Assembly: GCA_003510135.1 (NCBI GenBank)
Contig: DOKY01000001.1
Span: forward strand, 1-51,833
Reading direction: 5' to 3'
Length of the DNA: 51,833 bases
Origin: Pseudothermotoga sp.
GTDB taxonomy: Bacteria; Thermotogota; Thermotogae; Thermotogales; DSM-5069
The position numbers and the translations under genes were made by a program. The notes under the pieces are model-generated. The model ran no database searches, had not been told where the DNA came from, and worked only from the letters and a program-made list of their open reading frames with translations. Below are positions 33,681 to 42,429 of the stretch, one piece after another; position 1 is the stretch's first letter, and each line of letters opens with the position of its first letter.

Positions 33681-34468
33681 TGAGGATTATAATTGCAACG
33701 ATCTTCCCCGACTTCGTGAGGGTCGTCAAAGAGTACGGTGTGATCGCACAGGCTGTGGAAGAAGGAAAGATCGACATAGAAATAATGAATCTTCGAGACT
33801 TCACGCACGATCGACACAGAACCGTGGATGATTATCCTTACGGTGGCGGGCCGGGCATGGTTATGAAACCGGAGCCCTTTTTCGAGCTGTACGATCATTG
33901 CAAGCAGCGGTTCAAGGATCTATACACGATTCTCACATCACCGCAGGGGGTCACACTGAACAACAAACTGGCGATGGAGCTCTCGCGAAAGGAGAACCTC
34001 CTTATACTCTGTGGCAGATACGAAGGTATCGACGAGCGAGTCAAAAGTCTGGTGGATCTGGAAGTTTCCATAGGTGACTATGTGCTCAGCGGGGGAGAAC
34101 TGGCAGCGATGGTGATCTGCGACGTCGTCAGTAGGTTCGTTCCAGGAGTGGTCGAGGAGGAATCGGTGAAGAGAGATTCTTTCTACAACGATTTGCTCGA
34201 TCATCCTCAGTACACGAGGCCCGTCGAGTACAGAGGTTTACGCGTTCCTGAGGTGTTGCTGAGCGGGAACCACGAAATGGTGCAGCTGTGGAGGACCGCG
34301 GAGAGCCTGAAGCTGACGGCATTGAGGAGACCGGACCTCTTCCTCGCAAGGCAGTTTTCTGTCGAAGAGAAAAAGGCCCTCATCCATTTGATACGGGAGC
34401 TGGTGGAATGTGTTGAACGACATCAGGATAGCCCTGATTCATTACCCGGTTCTGGGAAAAGATGGTAA
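33680..34468 (+). CDS. trmD: tRNA (guanine-37-N1)-methyltransferase
   Basis: 262 residues. Methylates G37 of tRNAs reading CNN codons and prevents +1 frameshifting. Knot motifs LCGRYEGIDERV and SIGDYVLSGGELA bind S-adenosylmethionine; LDHPQYTRPVEYRG and GNHEMVQLWR are the tRNA-contacting signatures. ATG overlaps the rimM stop. The 3' end overlaps the following SPOUT gene by 59 bases, a long overlap for this operon. Confidence 0.97.
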   Translation: MRIIIATIFPDFVRVVKEYGVIAQAVEEGKIDIEIMNLRDFTHDRHRTVDDYPYGGGPGMVMKPEPFFELYDHCKQRFKDLYTILTSPQGVTLNNKLAMELSRKENLLILCGRYEGIDERVKSLVDLEVSIGDYVLSGGELAAMVICDVVSRFVPGVVEEESVKRDSFYNDLLDHPQYTRPVEYRGLRVPEVLLSGNHEMVQLWRTAESLKLTALRRPDLFLARQFSVEEKKALIHLIRELVECVERHQDSPDSLPGSGKRW

Positions 34469-34976
34469 GATAGTTTCCAGTGCGGTGACGAACCTGGACG
34501 TACACGATATCGCGAGGACAGCGCGAAGCTACGGGATCAGGAAGTACTACATCGTCACGAACCTGCCAGCACAGCAGGAAGTGGTGAAGGCTGTTCTGAA
34601 CTACTGGGTTGAAGGAGACGGTAGAGAATACAACATCAGCAGGACGGAGGCACTCAAGCTTGTCGAGTTGAAGTCCTACATAGAAGACGTCTTGGACGCG
34701 ATAAAGCAAGACACGGGCAAGGAACCTTTGCTGTTTTTCACATCGGCCAGGAAGAGGCCAAACAGCATCAGTTACAAAGAGGGCGCTGAAATAATAAGAA
34801 GAACTGAGAGGCCTGCACTCATATTATTCGGAACGAGCTGGGGCATGCCACAGGAAGTGGCGGACATGTCTCATTACATTCTCGAACCTGTTCGTCAAAA
34901 ATCTGATTACAACCATCTTTCGGTGAGAGCGGCTGTCGCAATAATCATAGACAGGTTGATAGGAGAGGAGGTATGA
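34410..34976 (+). CDS. SPOUT RNA methyltransferase of the TM1570 type
   Basis: 188 residues. A second knotted methyltransferase next to trmD, as in Thermotoga maritima, where the homologue TM1570 has a solved structure but no assigned target that I know of. Features: IRIALIHYPVLGKDG at the start, the knot LILFGTSWGMPQEVAD and NHLSVRAAVAIIIDRL at the end, which closely parallel TrmH/TrmJ motifs 2 and 3. GTG start within the trmD coding region. Substrate presumably a tRNA or rRNA ribose or base. Confidence 0.85.
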   Translation: MLNDIRIALIHYPVLGKDGKIVSSAVTNLDVHDIARTARSYGIRKYYIVTNLPAQQEVVKAVLNYWVEGDGREYNISRTEALKLVELKSYIEDVLDAIKQDTGKEPLLFFTSARKRPNSISYKEGAEIIRRTERPALILFGTSWGMPQEVADMSHYILEPVRQKSDYNHLSVRAAVAIIIDRLIGEEV

Positions 34977-34979
34977 ACC

Positions 34980-35330
34980 GTGAGCATGGACAACGTTGTG
35001 AGACTGATCGAGAAGGATCAGTACAGACAGCTTCCTGAGTTCAGACCGGGTGATACCGTCAGGGTTCACGTAAAGGTCGTGGAAGGAGGAAAAGAGCGGA
35101 TTCAGATCTTCGAAGGTATCGTCATCAAGATTAGAGGCTCTGGGCTCAGCAAAACGTTCACAGTACGCAAGATTGCAAGTGGAGGTATAGGTGTCGAGAG
35201 GATCTTCCCCTACCACTCGCCAGTCGTTGAGAAACTGGAGGTTATCAGGAGGGCCCGAACAAGGAGAGCAAAGCTCTACTACCTGCGCGACGTGAAGGGA
35301 AAGATCAGGCTGAAAGAAAAAAGAGAGTGA
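34980..35330 (+). CDS. rplS: 50S ribosomal protein L19
   Basis: 116 residues. FRPGDTVRVHVKVVEGGKER, FEGIVIKIRGSGLSKTFTVR and GIGVERIFPYHSP are unmistakable L19. GTG at 34980 lies 8 bases after GGAGG; the next in-frame ATG is too far. L19 sits at the 30S-50S interface. Confidence 0.97.
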   Translation: MSMDNVVRLIEKDQYRQLPEFRPGDTVRVHVKVVEGGKERIQIFEGIVIKIRGSGLSKTFTVRKIASGGIGVERIFPYHSPVVEKLEVIRRARTRRAKLYYLRDVKGKIRLKEKRE

Positions 35331-36241
35331 CGTTCGTGGTAAAGAAAAAAGCCGCGACGGAGGAAAAGAGACCAAAGCCGATATCGATCAACAGAGAAAA
35401 ACTGAAAAAACACACCCTGGATTGGTTGAAATCTTTAGCTTACGCGATCGTCGCCGCAACGATCATCAGACTGTACGTCTTCGAGACAATGCTGGTACCA
35501 ACCGGATCTATGATACCCACGATAAACGTGGGTGACAGGTTGTTCATAGAGAAGATAACTTACACGGTTAGAGAGCCACAGAAAGGCGACATAGTTGTTT
35601 TCTGGGCCCCATTCATAGATGAGCGGGCGCTGACCATGCTGAGACCCTTCGACAAGTTCATGGATCTGTTCGCTCCAAGTAGGTTCAGAGGAAGGGTCAA
35701 GTACATCAAGCGCCTGGTCGGTGAAGAAGGAGACGTTTTGCAGATCAAGCTTTCGGAGGACGGCAAGTATCATCTATACGTGAACGGAGAGCTGGACGAG
35801 AAGTTGAAGGACATCGTTTACGCACCAGAAGGAATCTTCAAATATCCGGAGCTTCTCAACTGGTTCGTCGAAGCGAGCCGGTTAAGAAAGAACCAGACAG
35901 CATACAGGCAGTATCTGCAACAGCTCGCGCAGAGAGATATCGAGGCTGCAAATCTGGTGTTCTCCGTCGTTGGAGGCATGTATCCCGTGCCACTGGGCGT
36001 TCCTTTCGATCGCACGTTCTCGGACATCTACAAAGACATCGACTTGAGCAAGTACATTAGAAGAACTCCTGAGGGTGTCGAGGTCGAAGTTCCAAAGGGA
36101 TTCTACTTCTTTATGGGTGACAACACGAACGATAGTTTCGACAGTCGTTACTTTGGTTTTGTACCTAAGGATCACATCATCGGAAAACCCATATTGCGCA
36201 TATGGCCATTGCAAAACTTTGGTCCATTACAAGGGAGCTGA
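35327..36241 (+). CDS. lepB: signal peptidase I
   Basis: 304 residues. Serine-lysine protease that cuts signal peptides outside the membrane. One membrane helix at about 33-50, then catalytic Ser61 in PTGSMIPTI, general base Lys128 in YIKRLVG, and the closing box GDNTNDSFDSRYFG. A long insertion between the Lys box and the last box makes it larger than minimal forms. GTG start overlaps the rplS stop; a GTG three codons in is an alternative. A terminator begins at its stop codon. It would process the exported proteins of this window. Confidence 0.95.
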   Translation: MTFVVKKKAATEEKRPKPISINREKLKKHTLDWLKSLAYAIVAATIIRLYVFETMLVPTGSMIPTINVGDRLFIEKITYTVREPQKGDIVVFWAPFIDERALTMLRPFDKFMDLFAPSRFRGRVKYIKRLVGEEGDVLQIKLSEDGKYHLYVNGELDEKLKDIVYAPEGIFKYPELLNWFVEASRLRKNQTAYRQYLQQLAQRDIEAANLVFSVVGGMYPVPLGVPFDRTFSDIYKDIDLSKYIRRTPEGVEVEVPKGFYFFMGDNTNDSFDSRYFGFVPKDHIIGKPILRIWPLQNFGPLQGS

Positions 36242-36256
36242 ACGCTCCCTTTTATT
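36231..36256 (+). terminator. rho-independent terminator after lepB
   Basis: 8-bp stem (AAGGGAGC with GCTCCCTT), 5-base loop, then TTATTTT. The lepB stop codon lies in the hairpin. It ends the ffh operon just before upp. Confidence 0.88.
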
Positions 36257-36280
36257 TTGCTTTGAGGGAGGGTTCAGATC

Positions 36281-36904
36281 ATGTTCAACGTTGTGGATCA
36301 TCCACTCATAAAGCACAAGCTCACCATTATGAGGAACAAGGACACTGGTCCTAAGGAGTTCAGAGAACTCCTTAGGGAAATAACCTTCCTTCTCGCATAC
36401 GAAGCAACACGCAATGTTGAAACAATCGAGGTTGACGTTGAAACTCCGCTGGAAAGAACCAGAGGTCATGCGATCGAGGACAAAAAGATGGTCGTCGTAC
36501 CCATCTTGCGTGCAGGTTTGGGCATGGTCGACAGTATTCTCGAACTGATGCCCAACGCATCTGTGGGGCACATTGGCGTCTACAGAGATCCGCAAACTTT
36601 GAGGCCCGTACAGTACTACTGCAAGCTGCCAAAGATAGAGGAAAAGAGCGTCGTTTTCTTGCTCGACCCGATGCTGGCAACAGGTTTTTCTGCGATCCAT
36701 GCTGCGAACATTTTGAAGCAGCATGGGGCAAGGAACATCGTCCTAGTTTGCTTGATTGCCGCGCCCGAGGGGGTTCGAGCACTGGAAGAACATCATCCGG
36801 ATCTGCATGTGTATGCGGCCGCACTGGATAGACAGCTCAACGACCACGGTTATATCCTGCCCGGCCTGGGCGACGCAGGCGACAGACTGTACAGAACCAA
36901 ATGA
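36281..36904 (+). CDS. upp: uracil phosphoribosyltransferase
   Basis: 207 residues. Makes UMP from uracil and PRPP. VVDHPLIKHKLTIMRNKDT at the start, PILRAGLGMV, the PRPP loop LLDPMLATGFSA and the uracil-binding YILPGLGDAGDR are family signatures. ATG after GAGGGAGG. It follows the lepB terminator by only 25 bases, so it depends either on readthrough or on a promoter within lepB. Confidence 0.97.
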   Translation: MFNVVDHPLIKHKLTIMRNKDTGPKEFRELLREITFLLAYEATRNVETIEVDVETPLERTRGHAIEDKKMVVVPILRAGLGMVDSILELMPNASVGHIGVYRDPQTLRPVQYYCKLPKIEEKSVVFLLDPMLATGFSAIHAANILKQHGARNIVLVCLIAAPEGVRALEEHHPDLHVYAAALDRQLNDHGYILPGLGDAGDRLYRTK

Positions 36905-36945
36905 GCGAGACCCAGGTGACTGTCATTTTTCGTAAACAGAACGCA

Positions 36946-36980
36946 ATCCCTTTGCAAATATAATCTGCACGTAAAGGGAT
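36946..36980 (+). promoter_or_regulatory. consensus -10 framed by an 8-bp inverted repeat
   Basis: TATAAT at 36959-36964 lies exactly between ATCCCTTT (36946-36953) and AAAGGGAT (36973-36980). It could be the tct promoter with an operator wrapped around it. AAAATTTTTTTT follows directly, so the repeat may instead, or also, serve as a weak terminator for upp. The -35 region is poor. Confidence 0.45.
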
Positions 36981-37135
36981 AAAATTTTTTTTGGTACGCA
37001 ACACGAGATACCAGCAAGTGTTATCCTCGGATTTGGACTTATTTTCTCTGACTGTGAAGTTTTCGCGCGGTTTTGAGCTAACGTTGTGGTGGGGGTCTTC
37101 CAAAAAAAATATTTCCAAAATGGGGAGGGGTGCAC

Positions 37136-38095
37136 ATGAGATCAAGAGTTTTGCTCGCGGTACTCTTGATAGGTGTTCTGGCGTTCTCGCAGGCGAATTT
37201 TCCAACTAGACCTGTAACAATTATCGTTCCCTGGTCTGCTGGTGGCGCTACGGACTTACTCTTCAGGACTGTCGCATCCGTGTTTCCAAAGTACGCCAAT
37301 GGCCAGCCACTCGTGATCAACAACATTCCAGGCGCCGGTGCAGTGACGGGCACTATGGAGTTCCTCAAGGCTGAACCCGACGGTTACACACTATTGTCTT
37401 TGGCCACACCGATTATCACGAAGATTCACTGGAGCAACGTGAAGTTCACCGTGGACGACTTCATACCGGTGATCAACATCGTGAACGATCCAAGCTACAT
37501 ACTCGTCAACGCAAACTCGCCGTACAAGACCTTGGAGGACCTTCTGAAGGCTGCACGAGCAAACCCAGAGACCATCACAATGGGTAACGGTGGTGCGGGT
37601 GGTGGTAACCACCTGGTGGCACTCGCGTTCGAAGACTTTGTGGGTGTGAAATTCGTTCACGTGCCTTACAACGGCGGTGCACCAGCGATCGCAGACCTGG
37701 TCGCTGGTCACATTGATGCGGTGATGGCCGCCGCACCAGAGGGTGTGACACAGGTTCAAGCAGGCCAACTGAGATGCCTGGCAGTTCTTGGTACACAGAG
37801 GCTCAACGTATTTCCGAACGTGCCAACAGCTAAGGAACAGGGCTACGACTTCACGCTGGGAATGTGGCGGGGCGTAGCAGTCCAGAGAGGAACACCTCCA
37901 GAGATCGTTCAGGCACTCCACGACATCTTTTACAAGTGCATCAAAGATCCAGAGTTCCTGGCAAAAGTTAAGGAAATGGGAAGCGTGATCCACTACATGG
38001 ACACGGTGACGTACACCAAGTTCGTGCGCGAACAAAATGCGTTCTGGGAGAATCTGATGAAGATCAAGAAAGTCGGCGAGAAGTACGGAAAATGA
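37136..38095 (+). CDS. tctC: tripartite tricarboxylate transporter binding protein (TctC)
   Basis: 319 residues from ATG 37136 after GGGGAGGGG. Signal peptide (RSRVLLAVLLIGVLAFSQA), then the TctC/Bug fold: FPTRPVTIIVPWSAGGATD, GNGGAGGGNHLVAL and VPYNGGAPAIADLVAGHIDA. Captures an organic acid outside the membrane and hands it to TctA/TctB. Bug proteins bind citrate, dicarboxylates, amino acids or others; the cargo cannot be read here. A very stable hairpin follows. Confidence 0.94.
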   Translation: MRSRVLLAVLLIGVLAFSQANFPTRPVTIIVPWSAGGATDLLFRTVASVFPKYANGQPLVINNIPGAGAVTGTMEFLKAEPDGYTLLSLATPIITKIHWSNVKFTVDDFIPVINIVNDPSYILVNANSPYKTLEDLLKAARANPETITMGNGGAGGGNHLVALAFEDFVGVKFVHVPYNGGAPAIADLVAGHIDAVMAAAPEGVTQVQAGQLRCLAVLGTQRLNVFPNVPTAKEQGYDFTLGMWRGVAVQRGTPPEIVQALHDIFYKCIKDPEFLAKVKEMGSVIHYMDTVTYTKFVREQNAFWENLMKIKKVGEKYGK

Positions 38096-38101
38096 ACTGC
38101 T

Positions 38102-38121
38102 CCCCGCCCTTCGGGGCGGGG
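38102..38121 (+). terminator. UUCG-capped intercistronic hairpin after tctC
   Basis: Perfect 8-bp stem (CCCCGCCC with GGGCGGGG) closed by a TTCG tetraloop, an unusually stable RNA hairpin, 6 bases after the tctC stop. Only TCTTT follows, so it is probably a partial terminator or 3' shield for tctC mRNA. Confidence 0.8.
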
Positions 38122-38137
38122 TCTTTCGGTGATTAAC

Positions 38138-38587
38138 ATGTCGAGAAAGGGAGATTTGCTGTCAGGTTCGATCGTATTCGCCGCGGGTCTGGTTTTCCTT
38201 TTGAGCACGATTGGGATGAAAAAACCAAGAATCGGACTCGGTTCGGCAGGTTTTCCACGCTTGGTCACGATGTGTCTGATCGTGTGTGGCATCATTCTCG
38301 TGCTGAGGAGTCTGTTGTCAAAGAAAAATCTCTCTCAGTCCATGGGCATCGACAAGAAATTTGTGTTGAACCTCGTCGGTCTTGTTGTTTCATTCATCCT
38401 TTATCTCTACTTCTTCAAAATAATTGGATTTCTCATCACGACAGCATCGCTTCTGTTCTTTACAATGTGCGTTTTCGGTTACAGGAAGTACTTGATGAAC
38501 GCCGTTCTCAGCGTAATTACGTCCACCGTGATTTACTACGTCTTCACGATAATATTCAAAGTACCTTTGCCAAGACTACCGCTGTGA
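38138..38587 (+). CDS. tctB: tripartite tricarboxylate transporter small membrane subunit (TctB)
   Basis: 149 residues with four membrane helices (DUF1468): LLSGSIVFAAGLVFLLSTIG, LGSAGFPRLVTMCLIVCGII and two more after a basic loop. ATG 38138 follows GGTG; a GTG at 38129 is an alternative. Lies between tctC and tctA as expected. Confidence 0.9.
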   Translation: MSRKGDLLSGSIVFAAGLVFLLSTIGMKKPRIGLGSAGFPRLVTMCLIVCGIILVLRSLLSKKNLSQSMGIDKKFVLNLVGLVVSFILYLYFFKIIGFLITTASLLFFTMCVFGYRKYLMNAVLSVITSTVIYYVFTIIFKVPLPRLPL

Positions 38588-38600
38588 GGTGTGAGCTCGA

Positions 38601-40094
38601 ATGATCAACTATTGGTTGGACGGCCTCAGAATAGTGTTTCAACCCTTCAACCTGCTGATCATGTTGATTGCTGTCGCGAGTGGCATCGTCGTTGGTGGGC
38701 TTCCGGGTGTCACTTCGTCGATGGGCATAATCCTGCTTCTACCCTTCACTTACTACATGAAGCCCGAGACAGCTTTGCTCATGTTGACCGGCATGTACTG
38801 TTCCTCGATGTTCGGTGGCTCCATTTCTGCAATCCTCTTGAGAACGCCCGGTACGCCATCCGCGGCGGCGACGGCCATCGATGGCTATCCATTGGCCCAG
38901 CAAGGAAAAGCAGGTAAAGCGATCTCCGCGGCGCTCATCGGTTCGTTCGTTGGTGGTATTGCAAGTGGTGTCTGCATGGTTTTTTTGGCTCCCTTGCTCG
39001 CCAAGTTCGCCCTCAAATTTGGTCCGCCTGAATACTTCGCTCTGGCCGTGTTTGGCTTGACCATCATCGCGAGTGTCTCGGGGAAAGATTTGGTCAAGGG
39101 TCTCATCGCTGGACTCATAGGCCTTCTGTTGTCGTTGATAGGTATCGATAACATAACCGGCTCTCAGCGTTTAACACTGGGTATCGATATTCTCGCCAAC
39201 GGGTTCGATTTCTTGCCCGTCATGATTGGAGTTTTCGCAGTCTCAGAAGTTTTGGATAAGCTCGAGAGAAAAGCGGGCCGAGTTCAGATCACCTCCTCTT
39301 TGGGCCAGCTACTACTCACTCGGCAAGAGATGAAGAGCCTGATCATACCTATCATCGTCGGTGTCGTAATCGGTACTCTGATAGGTGTCTTACCGGGCAC
39401 AGGCGGTGCGATCGCAACTTTCCTTGCTTACAACGAATTGAAAAGATGGTCCAAGAACAAGGAAAAGTTTGGTCAGGGTGCACTCGAAGGTGTCGCGGTG
39501 TGTGAGGCTACCAACAATGCCGTGACCGGCGGAGCCATGGTGCCAACGCTGGCATTCGGAGTGCCCGGTGATGCGGTGACCGCTGTGATGCTTGGCGCAT
39601 TCGTGCTCATCGGAGTACGTCCTGGCCCGTTGATGTTCACTCAACAAGCCAACATTGTCTACTCTTTCTTCGCAGGTTGGTTCGTCGTTCAGTTCATGAT
39701 GCTCGTAGTTGGGTTCGTGTCCATCATTCTTGCTCCAAACATTCTCAAGATCAGAGATGAGATACTGATGCCCATTGTGCTGGTTTTGTGCATTATAGGT
39801 TCTTTCTCACTGAGAAACAGTGTATACGATGTTGGTGTGGCGCTTTGTTTTGGTGTACTGGGATATCTCATGAGGAAGTCAGGTTTCCCCATGCCACCGT
39901 TGGTACTTGGTTTGATACTTGGTCCCATGGCCGAACAGAACCTTAACAGAACGCTCCTCATCGCAAAGAACGACTGGACCATCCTCTTCAAAAGGCCAAT
40001 CTCGTTGACTTTACTCTTGGCAGCCTTCGTTTCTGTGACCTTCTCTTTGATAGGAGCGTACAGAGCTTCGAAAAAGGAGGTCACAAGGTCATGA
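38601..40094 (+). CDS. tctA: tripartite tricarboxylate transporter large membrane subunit (TctA)
   Basis: 497 residues, about twelve helices. GGLPGVTSSMGIILLLPFTY and IGVLPGTGGAIATFLAYN are the paired family motifs; GTPSAAATAIDGYPLAQQGK is the conserved loop. It drives uptake with a sodium or proton gradient. The ATG follows GAGGTG-type purines; its stop overlaps the M24 gene. Confidence 0.96.
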   Translation: MINYWLDGLRIVFQPFNLLIMLIAVASGIVVGGLPGVTSSMGIILLLPFTYYMKPETALLMLTGMYCSSMFGGSISAILLRTPGTPSAAATAIDGYPLAQQGKAGKAISAALIGSFVGGIASGVCMVFLAPLLAKFALKFGPPEYFALAVFGLTIIASVSGKDLVKGLIAGLIGLLLSLIGIDNITGSQRLTLGIDILANGFDFLPVMIGVFAVSEVLDKLERKAGRVQITSSLGQLLLTRQEMKSLIIPIIVGVVIGTLIGVLPGTGGAIATFLAYNELKRWSKNKEKFGQGALEGVAVCEATNNAVTGGAMVPTLAFGVPGDAVTAVMLGAFVLIGVRPGPLMFTQQANIVYSFFAGWFVVQFMMLVVGFVSIILAPNILKIRDEILMPIVLVLCIIGSFSLRNSVYDVGVALCFGVLGYLMRKSGFPMPPLVLGLILGPMAEQNLNRTLLIAKNDWTILFKRPISLTLLLAAFVSVTFSLIGAYRASKKEVTRS

Positions 40095-41188
40095 CCAGGA
40101 CAGAAGAAGTAAAGATAAAGTTGGACCGTGTGAGGGAATTCCTCGAAAGAAAGGGCCTATCTGCGATGTTGATGAAGAAGCAACCCAACTTTTCTTGGAT
40201 CACCGCCGGCGGTTTGAACATGGTCGGCGTCGCAACGGAAATGGGTGTGGCTTCAGTTTTCGTTACAAGGGACAACTGCTATGTCATAGCGAACAAGATC
40301 GAAGCACCCAGGATGAGAGACGAAGAGGTCGCAGAACTTGGTTTCGAGATCCTCTCCTACGAGTGGTACGAGAACAAAGAGCTTGAAATCGTCAGAAAGA
40401 TCGCCGGGGACAAGGTTGGGTGCGATACCCCTGTACCGGGCCTGATACACGTCGAAGCAGAGTTCAACGAGCTCAGGTACGAGTTGACGCAAGCTGAGGT
40501 AGAACGATACTTGTACCTCGGAGAGAAGTTGTCCAGAGCCCTGGAAAGTGTTCTTCTTTTCACAAGACCTGGTGATACGGAAGCCGAGATAGCAGGAAGA
40601 ATCAGCGCTGAGCTTTGGAAGTACAGAATCGATCCAACTGGTTTCATGGTTGCAGCGGACGAGAGGGCGAAACTCTACAGGCATCCGATACCCACTGTGA
40701 GGAAGATTGAACGGCTCGTGATGGTTTCTGTCAACGCGAGGTACAAGGGATTGATCACAACAGTGACACGAATGGTCCACTTCGGAGAACCACGGAAGCA
40801 GCTGTTGAAACAATACAGAGAGAACGTGGAGATCGAGTGTGTAATGATCGCAAAAACGAAAATCGGAGAAAAAATGAACGTGCCTGTGCTCGCAGCGATA
40901 GAAGAGTACGAAAAGAGAGGTTACCACGACGAATGGAAGTTGCACCATCAAGGCGGGCCCATGGGTTACTACGCGAGAGATTTGAGGGTAACACCTGATT
41001 GTCAACAGATCGTGAGGCGAAACCAAGCTTTCTGTTGGAATCCAACGATCAGCGGAACGAAATCAGAAGATGGTTTCATCGTCACCGAAGAAGGTCCCAT
41101 CATGATTACCAAGCCTTTCGTCTTTTCGACGCTGAAGCTCGAAGTGGAGGGAATCTCCTTCGTGAGGCCCGACATGCTCGTTCTGTGA
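40091..41188 (+). CDS. M24 (creatinase/aminopeptidase P-like) protein with degenerate metal site
   Basis: 365 residues. N-terminal creatinase-type domain (1-135) and pita-bread C-terminal domain (140-365). The paired metal aspartates of aminopeptidase P, normally in V-D-x-G and S-D-x-T-R, are replaced by Asn215 (VSVNARYKG) and Thr224 (TTVTR). A histidine pair is kept in HHQGGPMGY and glutamates in VTEEGP. Creatinase itself is a metal-free member, so a non-peptidase hydrolase acting on a small C-N substrate is plausible. ATG overlaps the tctA stop by four bases, tying it to the transporter cargo. Confidence 0.85.
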   Translation: MTRTEEVKIKLDRVREFLERKGLSAMLMKKQPNFSWITAGGLNMVGVATEMGVASVFVTRDNCYVIANKIEAPRMRDEEVAELGFEILSYEWYENKELEIVRKIAGDKVGCDTPVPGLIHVEAEFNELRYELTQAEVERYLYLGEKLSRALESVLLFTRPGDTEAEIAGRISAELWKYRIDPTGFMVAADERAKLYRHPIPTVRKIERLVMVSVNARYKGLITTVTRMVHFGEPRKQLLKQYRENVEIECVMIAKTKIGEKMNVPVLAAIEEYEKRGYHDEWKLHHQGGPMGYYARDLRVTPDCQQIVRRNQAFCWNPTISGTKSEDGFIVTEEGPIMITKPFVFSTLKLEVEGISFVRPDMLVL

Positions 41189-41201
41189 GGAGGTTGTGCG
41201 C

Positions 41202-42380
41202 GTGAAGAGAGTCAGAATTGGCATCGTGGGTGCCGGTTTCATCGCGAAGATCCACATGGCAGCTTTCAGGCAGAATCATCAAATCGTTGACGTGGTGGGT
41301 GTCTGCGCAGGGCACAGAGAGAACGCCGAAAGATTTGCGAAGGAACACGGAATTTTTCGCGTGTTCGACAACTTTGAGCAGCTGTGTGCGAGCCCTGAAG
41401 TGGACGTGGTTGATGTTTGCACACCAACCAACCTGCACGATGATGTGATACTCTGCGCAGTTGAAAATCACAAGCATGTGATTTGCGAGAAACCCCTCAC
41501 GGGTTACTTCGGTGAGGATATGCCCGAGGTTGAGGATGTCGGCAAGATCTCAAAAGCGCACATGTACGAGAAAGTGAAAGAGAAGGTCGCACTCTTGGAA
41601 GATAAGATCAAGAAGGCTAACGTCAAATTCATGTACGCGGAGAACTGGGTGTACGCACCGGCGATCGAAAAGATGAAGAGAATGTTGAAAGCCTCCGACA
41701 TGGTGTGCTTCGAACTGCGCGCTGAGTGTAGTCATTCAGGCTCTCAAGCAACTTACTCACGCAGATGGAAAACCTCCGGTGGGGGAAGCCTGATGCGCTT
41801 AGGTTCGCATCCCATAGCCACGGTGATCCATTTGAAGCATTACGAGGGATACGTCAGAAATGGCAAGCCCATAAAGCCCAAGGCAGTACTGGCGAACATC
41901 ACCAACCTCACGAAGATGGAAGTTTTGAAGGACAAGCCTTGCTACGTTGTCAGCTCGTGGCAAGACGTTGAGGATTGGTCGGTTGTGATATTGGAATTCG
42001 AGGATGGCTCCAGAGCCACGGTGTTTTCAACCGACGTGAGTCTAGGAGGGGTGAAGAACAGAATAGAGCTCTACGGCTCTAAAGGTATGATAGTGGCCAA
42101 CATCACACCGAACAACGCCATGGTTGCGTTCGCTCCGAACGAATCTGTGTGGGGTGATGAATACATCAGCGAAAAACTCGAGACGAAGGCAGGTTACAGT
42201 TTTCCCTCACCCGACGAATTCTGGACCAGGGGATATCCACAGGAAATGGCAGATTTCGCGATGGCAGTGCTGGAAAATAGGAGCGTTCTGAGCAGTTTTG
42301 ATTTGGCGAAAGAAACCACGTTGGTTATGTACGCAGCTTACGTCTCGGCAGAACTTGGGAAGCAGGTTTTCGTTGAATGA
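41202..42380 (+). CDS. Gfo/Idh/MocA-family NAD(P)-dependent oxidoreductase
   Basis: 392 residues. Rossmann start VRIGIVGAGFIAKIHM, DVCTPTNLHDD and the catalytic CEKPLTG motif are standard. An extra charged segment (EVEDVGKISKAHMYEKVKEK) follows the EKP motif, and the C-terminal half is the alpha/beta substrate domain. GTG 41202 lies 8 bases after GAGGAGG. Such enzymes oxidise sugars, inositols or related polyols; with TctABC and the M24 protein it suggests a multi-step catabolic route. Confidence 0.93.
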   Translation: MKRVRIGIVGAGFIAKIHMAAFRQNHQIVDVVGVCAGHRENAERFAKEHGIFRVFDNFEQLCASPEVDVVDVCTPTNLHDDVILCAVENHKHVICEKPLTGYFGEDMPEVEDVGKISKAHMYEKVKEKVALLEDKIKKANVKFMYAENWVYAPAIEKMKRMLKASDMVCFELRAECSHSGSQATYSRRWKTSGGGSLMRLGSHPIATVIHLKHYEGYVRNGKPIKPKAVLANITNLTKMEVLKDKPCYVVSSWQDVEDWSVVILEFEDGSRATVFSTDVSLGGVKNRIELYGSKGMIVANITPNNAMVAFAPNESVWGDEYISEKLETKAGYSFPSPDEFWTRGYPQEMADFAMAVLENRSVLSSFDLAKETTLVMYAAYVSAELGKQVFVE

Positions 42381-42429
42381 TGTGAGGAGTGTATCGAAGG
42401 GGAAAGTTCTCAGATAGGGGGTGTTGGTT

